DNA of 64,000 nt from SZUA-545 sp050297855. GTDB taxonomy: Bacteria > Campylobacterota > Campylobacteria > Campylobacterales > SZUA-545. Under the pieces are notes generated by a model that searched no databases, had not been told where the DNA came from, and saw only the letters and a list, made by a program, of their open reading frames with translations. Location: NCBI GenBank assembly GCA_050297855.1, contig JBNKTC010000008.1, positions 62,001 to 126,000 of the forward strand. Direction: 5' to 3'. The translations under genes and the position numbers were made by a program. This document shows positions 1 to 8,038 of this stretch, piece after piece (position 1 is the stretch's first letter; each line of letters begins with the position of its first letter).

Positions 1-1022
1 GCAACTTTCAGCTCTTCAGGTACCTCTTTACCAGTCAGTTCTGCAAGTTTCATGACGAATTCGTCAGTACCTTTCAGACCGATCGGGTTGAGTTCAACCT
101 GCTCTTGCTTCCATCGTTTAGCAAGTTTCATTGTTTTCTTAGTTGTGTACTTTTGCAGTGTGATTGTAGCTTTTGCGTTAGGCGTAGCTTTCAGGTCTGC
201 AATTGTAGTACCACCGGAGAACATCTCGTAGTCACCAGCAGGCATATCCCACTGATCGGAGTGGTCACCGATCATAACAGCGTCGTCACCGAACGCCGCT
301 GCCATTTTTTTAACTTCACGAAGGCTTCCGATGTATGTTTCGAAACCTGGGATGATGTTAATTTTGTTTGTCGTTTCACCCTTCTCACCGATTTGGGAGA
401 GCATGGAGTGCATCATGTTGTCGTAACCAGTGATGTGGCTACCGACGAAGCTTGGTGTGTGAGCATAAGGGATTGGCATTTCGTCAGCCAGGATACCTTC
501 GCTCTCCTCTTTCGCAGATGTGATAAATGCGTTGAGGTCATCACCGATAACTTCCGCCATACATGTCGTGGAGACCGCGATCATGTCCGGGTTGTAGATA
601 GCTTTACAGTTTTTCAGACCGTCTTTCATGTTGGCAAGACCACCGAAAACCGCAGCATCTTCAGTCATGGAGTCGGAAACACAAGGTGTCGGCTCTTTGA
701 AGTGACGTGTGAAGTAGCTTCTGAAGTAAGCAACACACCCGTGACTTCCGTGAACGTATGGCATTGTGTTTTCAAAACCAAGACCGGCCATAACCGCACC
801 AAGTGGCTGGCACGCTTTGGCTGGATTGACCGTGAGGGCTTCACGGGCAAGGTTTTTTTCACGGTATTCCCATGATTTTGTCCAATCAGCTACTTCTTCG
901 ACTTTCCCAGGGTTAACTGCGCCGGTGCTGGATTCGAACTCTTTTTTGTTTTTTAGAACTTCTTGGTATTCGGGTCTCTGGAAGAGATCCTTACCGTTCA
1001 TAATTTTTTCGACTTCTTGCAT
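1..1022 (-). CDS. nifK: Nitrogenase MoFe protein beta chain NifK (partial)
   Basis: Beta subunit of the molybdenum-iron protein, which reduces N2 and shares the P-cluster with NifD. About 340 N-terminal residues are visible; the rest (NifK is usually about 510-520 residues) lies beyond the left edge. It begins MQEVEKIMNG with AAGGAG six bases upstream. The P-cluster cysteines are visible as C71 (KACQPLG), C96 (GSHGCVAYFRSYFTRH) and C154 (STTCMAEVIGDDL). Its start is 10 bases after the nifD stop, so it is the last visible gene of nifH-orf118-nifD-nifK. No frameshift was seen. Confidence 0.97.
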   Translation of the reverse strand, partial: MQEVEKIMNGKDLFQRPEYQEVLKNKKEFESSTGAVNPGKVEEVADWTKSWEYREKNLAREALTVNPAKACQPLGAVMAGLGFENTMPYVHGSHGCVAYFRSYFTRHFKEPTPCVSDSMTEDAAVFGGLANMKDGLKNCKAIYNPDMIAVSTTCMAEVIGDDLNAFITSAKEESEGILADEMPIPYAHTPSFVGSHITGYDNMMHSMLSQIGEKGETTNKINIIPGFETYIGSLREVKKMAAAFGDDAVMIGDHSDQWDMPAGDYEMFSGGTTIADLKATPNAKATITLQKYTTKKTMKLAKRWKQEQVELNPIGLKGTDEFVMKLAELTGKEVPEELKV

Positions 1023-1032
1023 GACTTACTCC

Positions 1033-2502
1033 TTAGTTCTCTTCTTTATCCCACGGTGCTTTGCTGTGACCCCAGACTGGAGCGTTGATAGCAAGATCCA
1101 TGTCTTGAGCAAAGATAGCAAAACCGTCGAATCCGTGATACGGACCGCTGTAGTCCCAGGAGTGCATCTGTCGGTATGGCAGACCCATTTTCTGGAATAC
1201 GTATTTCTCTTTAATACCTGAAGCAACGAGGTCAGGCTGAAGTTTTTTAACAAACGCTTCAAGCTCGTATTCGTTAACGTCATCGTAGATGATCGTGGAT
1301 CGGAAGATCTCTTCAGTCGTACGTTTGTAGTCATCATCGTGGGCAAACTCGTAACCCGTACCGATAACTTCCATACCGAGGTCTTCGTAAGCGCCGATAA
1401 CGTGGCGAGGTCGCAGACCACCGACAAACAGCATGACTTTTTTACCTTCAAGTCTAGGTTTAAACTTGTTGGTAACCGCGTCGATCATTGGCTGGTACTT
1501 AGCGATAACTTCTTCACATTTTTTCTGGATAGACTCATCAAAGAAGCTTGCGATTTTTCGAAGGCTTTTGATTGTCTGGCTAGGACCGAAGAAGTTATAC
1601 TCTGTCCAAGGAATACCGTACTCTTTTTCCATGTGTCGGGAGATGTAGTTCATGGATCGGTAGCAGTGCAGAAGGTTCAGCTTGACTTTAGGAGTCAGAG
1701 CCATCTCTTTCAGCGTCGCGTCACCGGACCATTGTGCAACAACACGAAGACCCATTTCTTCTAGAAGGATACGGGAAGACCAAGCATCCCCACCGATGTT
1801 GTAGTCACCGATGATGGCGACATCATAGTCTGTAACTTCGTGGCTTGCTGTATCCATACCTGTCGGTTTTTCGAATACATAATCACGTACCGCATCGTTC
1901 GCGATGTGGTGACCAAGAGACTGGGAAACACCACGGAAACCTTCACAGTTAACCGGGATCAGTGTCTGACCGCTCTCTTTGGATTTTGTTCGTGCAACCG
2001 CACCGATATCGTCACCGATCAGACCGATCGGACATTCGGATTGGATAGAGATACCGTTGTTCAGTGGGAACAGTTCGTTGATCTCATCGATACATTTTTC
2101 AAGTTTTTTATCTCCACCGAAGACGATGTCTTTTTCTTGGAAATCTGTGGAGAAGTTCATTGTTACGTAAGTATCGACACCGGTTGTACCGATGTAGTAG
2201 TTACGTCGACCGCCACGGCTGTATTGACCACAACCGATAGGACCGTGGGAGATATGGATCATATCTTTGACAGGACCCCATACAACCCCTTTGGAACCGG
2301 CGTATGCACAACCACGCTGAGACATAACACCCGGAACCGTTTTCTTGTTACTTCGGACACCACCGCATGTTTTGGCAGTGTTATCGTCCGGGCTACCGAC
2401 ACCGATGTGCTTCGCCCGGTTTTTGGCCGCTTTCGCAGGGTACTTGGAAAGTACCTCTTCGACGGCCGCTTTTTGTTTAGCTTCTAAAGTTTCTGGACCC
2501 AT
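1033..2502 (-). CDS. nifD: Nitrogenase MoFe protein alpha chain NifD
   Basis: Alpha subunit of dinitrogenase, carrying FeMo-cofactor and half of the P-cluster; 489 residues, full length. P-cluster cysteines are C65 (GCAYAGSKG), C91 (GPIGCGQYS) and C157 (ECPIGLIGDD). FeMo-co is held by C280 (LLHCYRSMNY) and H447 (QMHSWDYSGPYHG). The substrate-site residues Q194 and H198 are kept in GVSQSLGHH. These residues mark a molybdenum enzyme rather than a NifD-like paralogue. The start has AAGGAG upstream; 34 bases separate it from the preceding small gene. Confidence 0.98.
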   Translation of the reverse strand: MGPETLEAKQKAAVEEVLSKYPAKAAKNRAKHIGVGSPDDNTAKTCGGVRSNKKTVPGVMSQRGCAYAGSKGVVWGPVKDMIHISHGPIGCGQYSRGGRRNYYIGTTGVDTYVTMNFSTDFQEKDIVFGGDKKLEKCIDEINELFPLNNGISIQSECPIGLIGDDIGAVARTKSKESGQTLIPVNCEGFRGVSQSLGHHIANDAVRDYVFEKPTGMDTASHEVTDYDVAIIGDYNIGGDAWSSRILLEEMGLRVVAQWSGDATLKEMALTPKVKLNLLHCYRSMNYISRHMEKEYGIPWTEYNFFGPSQTIKSLRKIASFFDESIQKKCEEVIAKYQPMIDAVTNKFKPRLEGKKVMLFVGGLRPRHVIGAYEDLGMEVIGTGYEFAHDDDYKRTTEEIFRSTIIYDDVNEYELEAFVKKLQPDLVASGIKEKYVFQKMGLPYRQMHSWDYSGPYHGFDGFAIFAQDMDLAINAPVWGHSKAPWDKEEN

Positions 2503-2536
2503 TTTATTCTCCTTATTGACTGCTGTTTACGGCTGC

Positions 2537-2893
2537 TTATACGGCCTGGATTGTGAACATATCCATGGAATCGAATTTTTTGCAAAGCGCCATAGTCTCA
2601 TCGTCGCTGTCCAGTCTTTTAGACAGTTCAGAGATTTGATAACGGTTAGTGTAGATGAAGTATTTCTCCTCTTTCGCATCGTTATCGATTTCAAAGAAGT
2701 GGCAAAGCGCTTTGAACATGAACGTATCAGTGTTTGTGTAGCTGAGTTCAGTCAGTTCGTTACGGTTTTTACCCATTTTCAGTTTGATCTCTTTGTAAGA
2801 GCCAGTACCGGCTTCTTCCATTTTTGCAACGACTTTTTCGTCAGGAATTTTGTTACCCATGTCAGCTGGGAAGTGCATACCTAGAATAAACAT
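2537..2893 (-). CDS. Unknown 118-residue protein between nifH and nifD
   Basis: I do not recognise the family. It is a soluble, charged 118-residue protein starting MFILGMHFPADMGNK with a strong site (CAAGGAG) 7 bases upstream. It has only two cysteines (both CHF/LCK contexts), so it is unlikely to hold a cluster. It has no PII signature, so it is not NifI1/NifI2, which occupy this place in archaea and some anaerobes. Its position inside the structural operon, with good spacing on both sides, suggests a role in nitrogenase assembly, protection or control; that role is inference. A structured element lies directly upstream. Confidence 0.85.
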   Translation of the reverse strand: MFILGMHFPADMGNKIPDEKVVAKMEEAGTGSYKEIKLKMGKNRNELTELSYTNTDTFMFKALCHFFEIDNDAKEEKYFIYTNRYQISELSKRLDSDDETMALCKKFDSMDMFTIQAV

Positions 2894-2928
2894 TGTGTTC
2901 TCCTTGTTTGTTTACATTGTTTTTTACG

Positions 2929-2996
2929 CTAGCGGAACAAAGTCCCGTTAGCTACGTTGGCCACTGGGGCGCTAAAGCTTGCCCTTTCAGGGCAGA
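2929..2996 (-). repeat. Structured nif intergenic element, copy 1
   Basis: Read on the minus strand this is hairpin B (TGCCC/GGGCA, 2981-2995), the constant heptamer GCTTTAG, a linker ending in GTA, then hairpin A (2929-2953), an 11-bp stem with loop TTT containing one mismatch and one G-T pair. It ends 35 bases before the start of the 118-residue gene. The same architecture recurs at 8.6, 32.8 and 61.5 kb with compensating stem changes. Seen by eye; no folding was computed. Confidence 0.7.
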
Positions 2997-3036
2997 TAGA
3001 CTTTGCAGTCCTAATTTCTATTTTTGCTTTTTTGCT

Positions 3037-3058
3037 GCTGCCTGTTTGGCCCGGCAGC
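3037..3058 (-). other. Stem-loop after nifH
   Basis: GCTGCC and GGCAGC form a 6-bp stem with a 10-base loop, 25 bases beyond the nifH stop. It is followed by A-rich rather than T-rich sequence, so it is not a standard terminator. A stem here could stabilise the 3' end of nifH mRNA and give the excess of NifH over NifDK seen in other diazotrophs; that is inference. Confidence 0.4.
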
Positions 3059-3082
3059 TAGGCTGCTTTCGGTCGGTTAAAC

Positions 3083-3988
3083 TTACGCGTTAGCGGATTT
3101 ACCGATGTTCTCTTCGTCAACTTCTTCTTCAAGACCGAATTCCATAAGAAGGTCTTCGAGGTCATCCATTTCCAGTGGAGTTGGGATAACTTTAAGGTCG
3201 TTGGCGATGATTTTTCTAGCCAGCTCTTTGTATTCTTGAGCTTGATCGGACTCAGGAGCGAACTCAACAACTGTCATACGTCGAAGCTCAGCGTGCTGAA
3301 CGATGTTGTTACGTGGTACGAAGTGGATCATCTGAGTACCCAGTTGACCGGCAAGTGCGTGTGCAAGATCGTATTCACGGTCTGTCATACGAGCGTTACA
3401 GATCAGACCGGCAAGTCTAACACCACCAGTGTTTGCATATTTCAGAATACCTTTGGAGATGTTGTTAGCAGCGTACATAGCCATCATCTCACCGGACATA
3501 ACGATGTAGATCTCTTGAGCTTTACCTTCACGGATCGGCATAGCGAATCCACCACAAACAACGTCACCGAGAACGTCGTAAGAAACGAAGTCAAGACCTT
3601 CTTCTTCGTATGCACCCTCTTCTTCAAGGAAGTTGATCGCTGTAATAACCCCACGACCGGCACAACCGACACCTGGCTCAGGACCACCGGACTCAGTACA
3701 GTTGATCCAACCGTTAGGAGCGTCTGGAGCAAAGATACCCGCACCTGGTTTACAAGCATCTTCCAGCTCGAGGTCTTCAACAGAACCCATTTCAGCAGCA
3801 AGCTGAAGAATTGTAGATTGTGCTTTTTCATGCAGGATCAGACGTGTGGAGTCCGCTTTGGGGTCACAACCGACGATAAGAATGTTCTTACCGAAATAGT
3901 GCGCCATAGACGCCAGTGTGTTTTGTGAAGTCGTAGACTTACCGATACCACCCTTACCATAAAATGCAATTTGTCGTAGTTCAGACAT
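3083..3988 (-). CDS. nifH: Nitrogenase iron protein NifH
   Basis: Homodimeric ATP-dependent electron donor to NifDK, also needed for FeMo-co and P-cluster assembly; 301 residues. P-loop GKGGIGKST is at 11-19, and switch I GCDPKADS follows at 40. The [4Fe-4S] ligands are C109 (GVGCAGRG) and C145 (DVVCGGFAMP). R112 after C109 is the residue ADP-ribosylated by DraT in some bacteria, but no draT/draG is in the window. It has an insertion near residue 83-93 (FAPDAPNGW) and an acidic tail relative to Azotobacter NifH. AAGGAG precedes the start, and a sigma-54-like promoter lies about 40 bases upstream. Confidence 0.98.
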   Translation of the reverse strand: MSELRQIAFYGKGGIGKSTTSQNTLASMAHYFGKNILIVGCDPKADSTRLILHEKAQSTILQLAAEMGSVEDLELEDACKPGAGIFAPDAPNGWINCTESGGPEPGVGCAGRGVITAINFLEEEGAYEEEGLDFVSYDVLGDVVCGGFAMPIREGKAQEIYIVMSGEMMAMYAANNISKGILKYANTGGVRLAGLICNARMTDREYDLAHALAGQLGTQMIHFVPRNNIVQHAELRRMTVVEFAPESDQAQEYKELARKIIANDLKVIPTPLEMDDLEDLLMEFGLEEEVDEENIGKSANA

Positions 3989-4026
3989 ATTGTCTCCTTC
4001 TAGATTGTATATTCGAAAACAGTATG

Positions 4027-4042
4027 TGCATGATGCGTTCTA
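4027..4042 (-). promoter_or_regulatory. Sigma-54-like promoter of nifH
   Basis: On the minus strand TAGAACGCATCATGCA gives AG-N10-GC in place of the usual GG-N10-GC. The spacing is exact and the GAAC resembles Campylobacter sigma-54 boxes. Near-identical sites precede nifV, nifB, the 29.3-kb operon and the ferredoxin at 62.4 kb. Transcription would start near 4016. Confidence 0.7.
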
Positions 4043-4063
4043 GGGTTTTTATGACTGTGTGAT

Positions 4064-4104
4064 GACAAAAAACACGACAAAGTGTGACAAGCCGACAAAT
4101 TTGT
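4064..4104. promoter_or_regulatory. Possible activator-binding region upstream of nifH
   Basis: Four GACA words start at 4064, 4076, 4086 and 4094, the last within the palindrome GACAAATTTGT (4094-4104). A matching GACAAAATTTGT lies at 16901-16912 upstream of nifB. The classical NifA site TGT-N10-ACA was not found in clean form. These could be binding sites for the enhancer-binding protein, but this rests on two loci. Confidence 0.3.
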
Positions 4105-4183
4105 AAGAATTGAGGTTATAAAAGGGATAAAAAGGGTAGAAAACGATGTATTTGTAGGAAAAGGCGTACGTACATACGCCTAC

Positions 4184-4984
4184 TTAGCCGTAGACCAGGT
4201 AGGTTCCCATGGCTACGACAAGCCATTGTGCAAAATAGATCGCACCGGTACCGATGATATTCCCGGTCTGGCAACTGGTACACTGTTTGTATTTTTCCGT
4301 CTCATACCGGGCATAAACAAAGTAGCCCGTCATCACAAACGGTACGCTCCCCAAAAGCCAGAGGTCGATCGTATAGATGAGCGACTCTGTCGCCTCGTCG
4401 GCAAAGAGAGGTGCAAAGAAAGTGAGAAACACGGCCAGGATGATATAGGAGGCCGCTCTTTTAAAGTAGTCTCTGTAAAAAACGGTAGGGCATGTCGCCC
4501 CTTCGACCAGGCCCTGATCAAGGTAATCGCCGATACGCTGTTTGGTCTCCTTGTCTACCCGGTCGACAAAGGTACTGCCGTCGCAGTAGTCGGCCTGGTG
4601 CTGGAAGGTACGTGCCAGGTCTCCGCTGACGTCCATCGAATGCGGCGTACCGTTTTCATCTTCGTAGAGTACTGTCAGGGATTCGTACCGGTCCACATCG
4701 ACACTGATGTTTGCGTAATAGGGCGTACGTTCCGTAGCCGTTACATTTCCTTTTTGTTTGATAAACCGTACATTAATGTAGGGAGTGTAGACGTCGTCGT
4801 CGCGAAGGACGATGATATGCTGCTGGATACCTATCTGAATGGCGCTGAGGGCATCCAGGTTGTCGGCCTTCATCGTATCGATCATATCCTGGATCGTATG
4901 ACGCAGCGTCGCATCAAAGGATCGGACGTTACCGGAGATCAGGCGGATTTTCGGATCGGGGTATTTAAGTAGTTCTTTTACCAT
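4184..4984 (-). CDS. Degenerate peptide deformylase fused to membrane helices
   Basis: The 266-residue protein has an N-terminal peptide deformylase fold (about 1-160; opening LLKYPDP and the FVDRV that follows motif 3 are typical). All three catalytic motifs are altered: GxGLAAxQ is ALSAIQIG (45-52), EGCLS with its metal cysteine is lost near 85-90, and HExxH is HQADY (129-133). It therefore should not bind the catalytic metal or deformylate. The C-terminal part has three hydrophobic segments (about 177-195, 202-226, 243-265) and a CTSC pair (235-238) between the last two. It lies between nifH and the sulfide:quinone reductase group on the same strand. Function unknown. Confidence 0.8.
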   Translation of the reverse strand: MVKELLKYPDPKIRLISGNVRSFDATLRHTIQDMIDTMKADNLDALSAIQIGIQQHIIVLRDDDVYTPYINVRFIKQKGNVTATERTPYYANISVDVDRYESLTVLYEDENGTPHSMDVSGDLARTFQHQADYCDGSTFVDRVDKETKQRIGDYLDQGLVEGATCPTVFYRDYFKRAASYIILAVFLTFFAPLFADEATESLIYTIDLWLLGSVPFVMTGYFVYARYETEKYKQCTSCQTGNIIGTGAIYFAQWLVVAMGTYLVYG

Positions 4985-5044
4985 GGATAAGGACTTTCAA
5001 AAAGAGTGGGGGAAGAGGGCAGCCTGGAGGCCGCCCGAAAGGTC

Positions 5045-5206
5045 TTAGTGACTTTTGCTGACGACGACAAGCATCTTCAGGTTGATCGCGATAAAACGGA
5101 TAAACTGCCAGATCTTGCATGTCCGAAGGAAGCGTTGGCTTCTCCCGGGGATCATGGAAGTGTTAAACTTTTCGTTTTTACCGAAGTTGACTTCTTCTTG
5201 TTTCAT
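5045..5206 (-). CDS. Small basic 53-residue protein upstream of the deformylase-like gene
   Basis: A 53-residue reading frame starts MKQEEVNFGKNEK with AAGGAG seven bases upstream, one of the best ribosome sites in the region. The protein is basic (RSQRFLRTCKIW) and ends in a short hydrophobic stretch (FIRFIAINLKMLVVV) that may touch the membrane. It sits 76 bases after the sulfide:quinone reductase gene and 60 bases before the deformylase-like gene, so the three are probably one transcript. I do not recognise the family. Confidence 0.65.
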   Translation of the reverse strand: MKQEEVNFGKNEKFNTSMIPGRSQRFLRTCKIWQFIRFIAINLKMLVVVSKSH

Positions 5207-5282
5207 AGGGTATCTCCTTAATCGATATCATTATACATCGTCCGGGTACGTGTCCCGGATATGCCGTCTGTACGGCCCCTGT

Positions 5283-6752
5283 TTATTCCGGGATCTTCGT
5301 CCAGAACGGTTTGAGTTTCGCTTTGTAAAGGAACAGGTAGTGCAGGATATGTTTGATCCAGTGTCCTGCCAGACCGATCTCACCGAATGTGTAGTCCGTA
5401 TCACGGCCCGTTCCCGGGTATTTGTCAAAGTCCGGTACGACGGGGTAGACCGTCATCGCGGCTGCCTGGCCGGAGAGCCATCCTTTACCCGCAGATGCGA
5501 CACACGCCGCACCCATTTCCGCCATGGAGGCTTCGTGCAGGTGCGCGTCGGGACCTTTTTTGATCAGGTCGCAGATGCTGTGGGCAACCGCTTTCCCGAT
5601 GATACCCGATGGCATACCCGTTCGCGGAGGCGTGGGGTTGATCATCGTACCGTTTGGTGATTTCATCGGTTTGGAGATGATGTGGGGCGGTGCAAAGGCG
5701 ATACCCGCAGCAAAGATGTTTTTGTATGTCGGGTTCTGGTACTTTCGCGGCCAGTCGGATGCTTTCCACTCATCGTAAGGTTTGGGGGAGTAATCCGCAT
5801 CGACTTTCATGAACCCGTTGGGTGCAAAGAGTGTGTCGGTGATATCGTCACCGGCTTTGTTGTATGCTTTCAGACCCACACCGGCAAAAGGCGGGATCAG
5901 CATGGAGAAGTCGAATGTCTCTTCCCCGGTTGTTCCGTCAAGGAGTTCGTAGGTTACTTTCCCTTGTTCGACTTTGTTGACATGCGCACCGGTGATGTAG
6001 TCGACATCACGCTCGGCAAAAAGGGATTCGGTAAAGATCCGGGAGCTGATGACATAACCGCCCACCTTCATATGAAGACCGCCCATACCGAAGTCCCCCA
6101 GGAAGGATTCGTTGGAGATCCACTTGATGTCGGCCATGTCGCGCAGACCCGCTTTTTTCAGTTCGTGTTCGATGTTGAAGATGTACTCAAACGCCGCACC
6201 CTGGCACGTACACATCCCGTGACCCGTACCGATAAGGAATTTCTGGCGTTCGCCGTTTCGCATCTTCTCCATACATTTTTGAAGCTCTTCGCTCGCATGG
6301 GCTGCGTGGTCGGCTGTACAGACGGATACGGTGTGTTCGCCCAGCTGGGAACCTTCTCCCAGTCCCGGAGTCGCCCCGAAGTTAAGTTTCGGGCCGGTCG
6401 CATTGATGAGGTAGTCGTAGGTGACCTCTTCCGTCTCTCCCGTTTTTTCCTGCCCGGTGTATTCGATCGTCACAAACGGTGCGTCGGAGCTGCTGCTTCC
6501 TTCGGGGTGGATGGAGACCGCTTTGGCCTGTTTGTAGGTAATACCCGCTTTTTTGTATACGGGAGCCAGTTCGAATGTAACGTCGTCCGCTGTCATTTCG
6601 CCGACACCGACCCAGATATTGGACGGGATCCAGTTCCATTTGGAATTGGGGGTAACGACCACTACTTCATGTTTTTTGCCCAGCCATTTGGCCGCGAAGG
6701 TAGCCGCAGTATGTCCGGCAACGCCGGCACCTAGTACGATTAGTCTTGCCAT
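5283..6752 (-). CDS. sqr: Sulfide:quinone oxidoreductase family flavoprotein
   Basis: FAD enzyme oxidising sulfide and passing electrons to the quinone pool at the cytoplasmic membrane; 489 residues. The start was set at MARLIVLGAG, where AAGGAG sits five bases upstream; an in-frame ATG 15 bases earlier lacks a site. The FAD motif GAGVAG is at 8-13. Redox cysteines are in GMCTCQGAAFEY (C181, C183) and GAACVASAG; the C-terminus (HILHYLFLYKAK) looks like a membrane-binding amphipathic helix. It is longer than the 400-430 residues of common types, so it belongs to one of the longer subtypes; which one needs a tree. It may supply electrons from sulfide to support nitrogen fixation (inference). 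Confidence 0.85.
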   Translation of the reverse strand: MARLIVLGAGVAGHTAATFAAKWLGKKHEVVVVTPNSKWNWIPSNIWVGVGEMTADDVTFELAPVYKKAGITYKQAKAVSIHPEGSSSSDAPFVTIEYTGQEKTGETEEVTYDYLINATGPKLNFGATPGLGEGSQLGEHTVSVCTADHAAHASEELQKCMEKMRNGERQKFLIGTGHGMCTCQGAAFEYIFNIEHELKKAGLRDMADIKWISNESFLGDFGMGGLHMKVGGYVISSRIFTESLFAERDVDYITGAHVNKVEQGKVTYELLDGTTGEETFDFSMLIPPFAGVGLKAYNKAGDDITDTLFAPNGFMKVDADYSPKPYDEWKASDWPRKYQNPTYKNIFAAGIAFAPPHIISKPMKSPNGTMINPTPPRTGMPSGIIGKAVAHSICDLIKKGPDAHLHEASMAEMGAACVASAGKGWLSGQAAAMTVYPVVPDFDKYPGTGRDTDYTFGEIGLAGHWIKHILHYLFLYKAKLKPFWTKIPE

Positions 6753-7209
6753 TATTACTCCTTGCAAATTTTTGGGAACCGATAACAGAACTGCCGTAAA
6801 AACTGGGAGAGATATTCAAAAAACCGGTGTTGCAAAACAAGGGAAAAAGCCTGGAAAAAGCTTTGTTCCTGCATATGAAACAGATCGTTTAAGGATAATC
6901 CTTATGTGACCCGGTAGCGTTCATAATTCTGCCCATTCTGAACGAGAGTCTTTATTCGAATGCCCTTATAACAAGCCCCTTTAGGCTCTTATACAAACAA
7001 AAAAACACTTCCACACCAATTGCAGCTGCATAGCTGGAAATTAAGACGGAAATGGCTTTTCGGAAACATTATCTTATAAGTTTTATAAATAGAGCTTAAA
7101 GTGCAACCGAAACGTCACAAAAAGTTTCATAATGTTACAAAATAATAAAAATAAGTTATCTTTTTACACACCCATAAGGTGGTTTAATTATAAGAATAAG
7201 ATAAGAAAA
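6753..7209. other. Gene-free region between sqr and the hemerythrin gene
   Basis: No convincing gene in 457 bases. It holds a perfect 13-base palindrome AAGGATAATCCTT near 6891-6903, a weak stem AGCC/GGCT near 6974-6988 that could end the hemerythrin transcript, and a TGCAGCTGCA palindrome near 7021. It becomes AT-rich toward 7209. The sqr promoter should be at its left end, but I could not assign one. Confidence 0.5.
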
Positions 7210-7587
7210 TTATTTCAGATGGAGGGCGAGGGCGGTATCCATACTGGCGGCGTGGGTCGTAAACCAGTCGGGGAGCTTTTCTTTGATGTAGTCTCGGGCG
7301 ATCTTCACCATGCCGCGCGCAATAAAACGCTGCATCTGCATCATCTCGGCGAGTATGCGGTCGTGGTCGTCACGGTGTTCGCGAATGGAGAGGAACCCGG
7401 ACGCTTCCATCAACGCGTTTTCGGCGTCGAAATGGCTGCGGGTATGATCGAGCAGCGTATCAAAATAAGATGCGAAACCGTCGGCGGGGATAGTATCGAC
7501 ACGGTTTAAAAGCTCGATAAACTCTTTGTGGGTCGTATCCATGGAATCGACCCCGAGCTCAAACGCCTTCTGCCAGGGTAGGATCAT
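7210..7587 (-). CDS. Bacteriohemerythrin
   Basis: Single-domain O2-binding di-iron protein, 125 residues. All ligands are present: H20 (TTHKEF), H48, H52 and E56 (LLDHTRSHFDAE), H71/H75 (REHRDDHD), H112 and D117 (THAASMD). It overlaps the upstream acetyltransferase by 4 bases, so it is translated as the last gene of the nifV operon. Known roles of such proteins include O2 storage, delivery and sensing. Here the operon context suggests buffering oxygen near nitrogenase; that is inference. Confidence 0.93.
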   Translation of the reverse strand: MILPWQKAFELGVDSMDTTHKEFIELLNRVDTIPADGFASYFDTLLDHTRSHFDAENALMEASGFLSIREHRDDHDRILAEMMQMQRFIARGMVKIARDYIKEKLPDWFTTHAASMDTALALHLK

Positions 7588-8036
7588 CGTCCCAGCCTAC
7601 GTCTGAGCATCATCATATGGGTCTGGGCGAAGCCCGTCGTTTTGTAAAAGTGCAGCGCCGGGGTGTTGTTCTTGTCTGCCAGGAGCTTGACGGCCTTAAA
7701 CCCTTTTTTCGCTGCCGAGGCTTCCAGGTAGGCGATCAGCTGGGTACCGATACGGCGGTTTCGGTAGGTTTCACTGACGATCACATCTTCGATGATCCCG
7801 ACATAGCCCCCTTCGGCAGTCGAGATGATCGGCTGCATGGTCGCCATACCGATCAGTCTGTCATCGTCTTTTGCGACAATAACGTCGCACATTGCATCGG
7901 GTACCAGTAGGGAGAGTGCCTGGATCTGTTTCTCCTCGTCAATGGGAAAGTCGGTTTCGATGGAAAAAAGTTCAGCAAGCAGTCCCGCCATCGGTGTAAT
8001 ATCGGAGGGTTTGGCGTGGGCGATTGTAAGGTTCAT
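7584..8036 (-). CDS. GNAT-family N-acetyltransferase
   Basis: A 150-residue single-domain GNAT protein. The acetyl-CoA loop is RNRRIGTQL (about 93-101), preceded by the strand GIIEDVIVSETY and followed by NNTPALHFYKTTGF, the usual C-terminal signature. The substrate cannot be told from sequence. It starts 2 bases after the BFD-like gene and overlaps the hemerythrin gene by 4 bases, so it is embedded in the nifV operon. GNAT proteins are frequent passengers of nif clusters, with no settled role. Confidence 0.88.
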   Translation of the reverse strand: MNLTIAHAKPSDITPMAGLLAELFSIETDFPIDEEKQIQALSLLVPDAMCDVIVAKDDDRLIGMATMQPIISTAEGGYVGIIEDVIVSETYRNRRIGTQLIAYLEASAAKKGFKAVKLLADKNNTPALHFYKTTGFAQTHMMMLRRRLGR

Positions 8037-8038
8037 GG

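Noticed and set aside
105..875. 256-residue frame on the plus strand
   Set aside because: It lies antisense to nifK, whose minus-strand frame encodes clear P-cluster motifs through to the left edge.
6753..6790. Sigma-54 promoter for sqr (TGCA near the start)
   Set aside because: The TGCA overlaps the ribosome site of sqr and the -24 box does not match GAAC at the right spacing.
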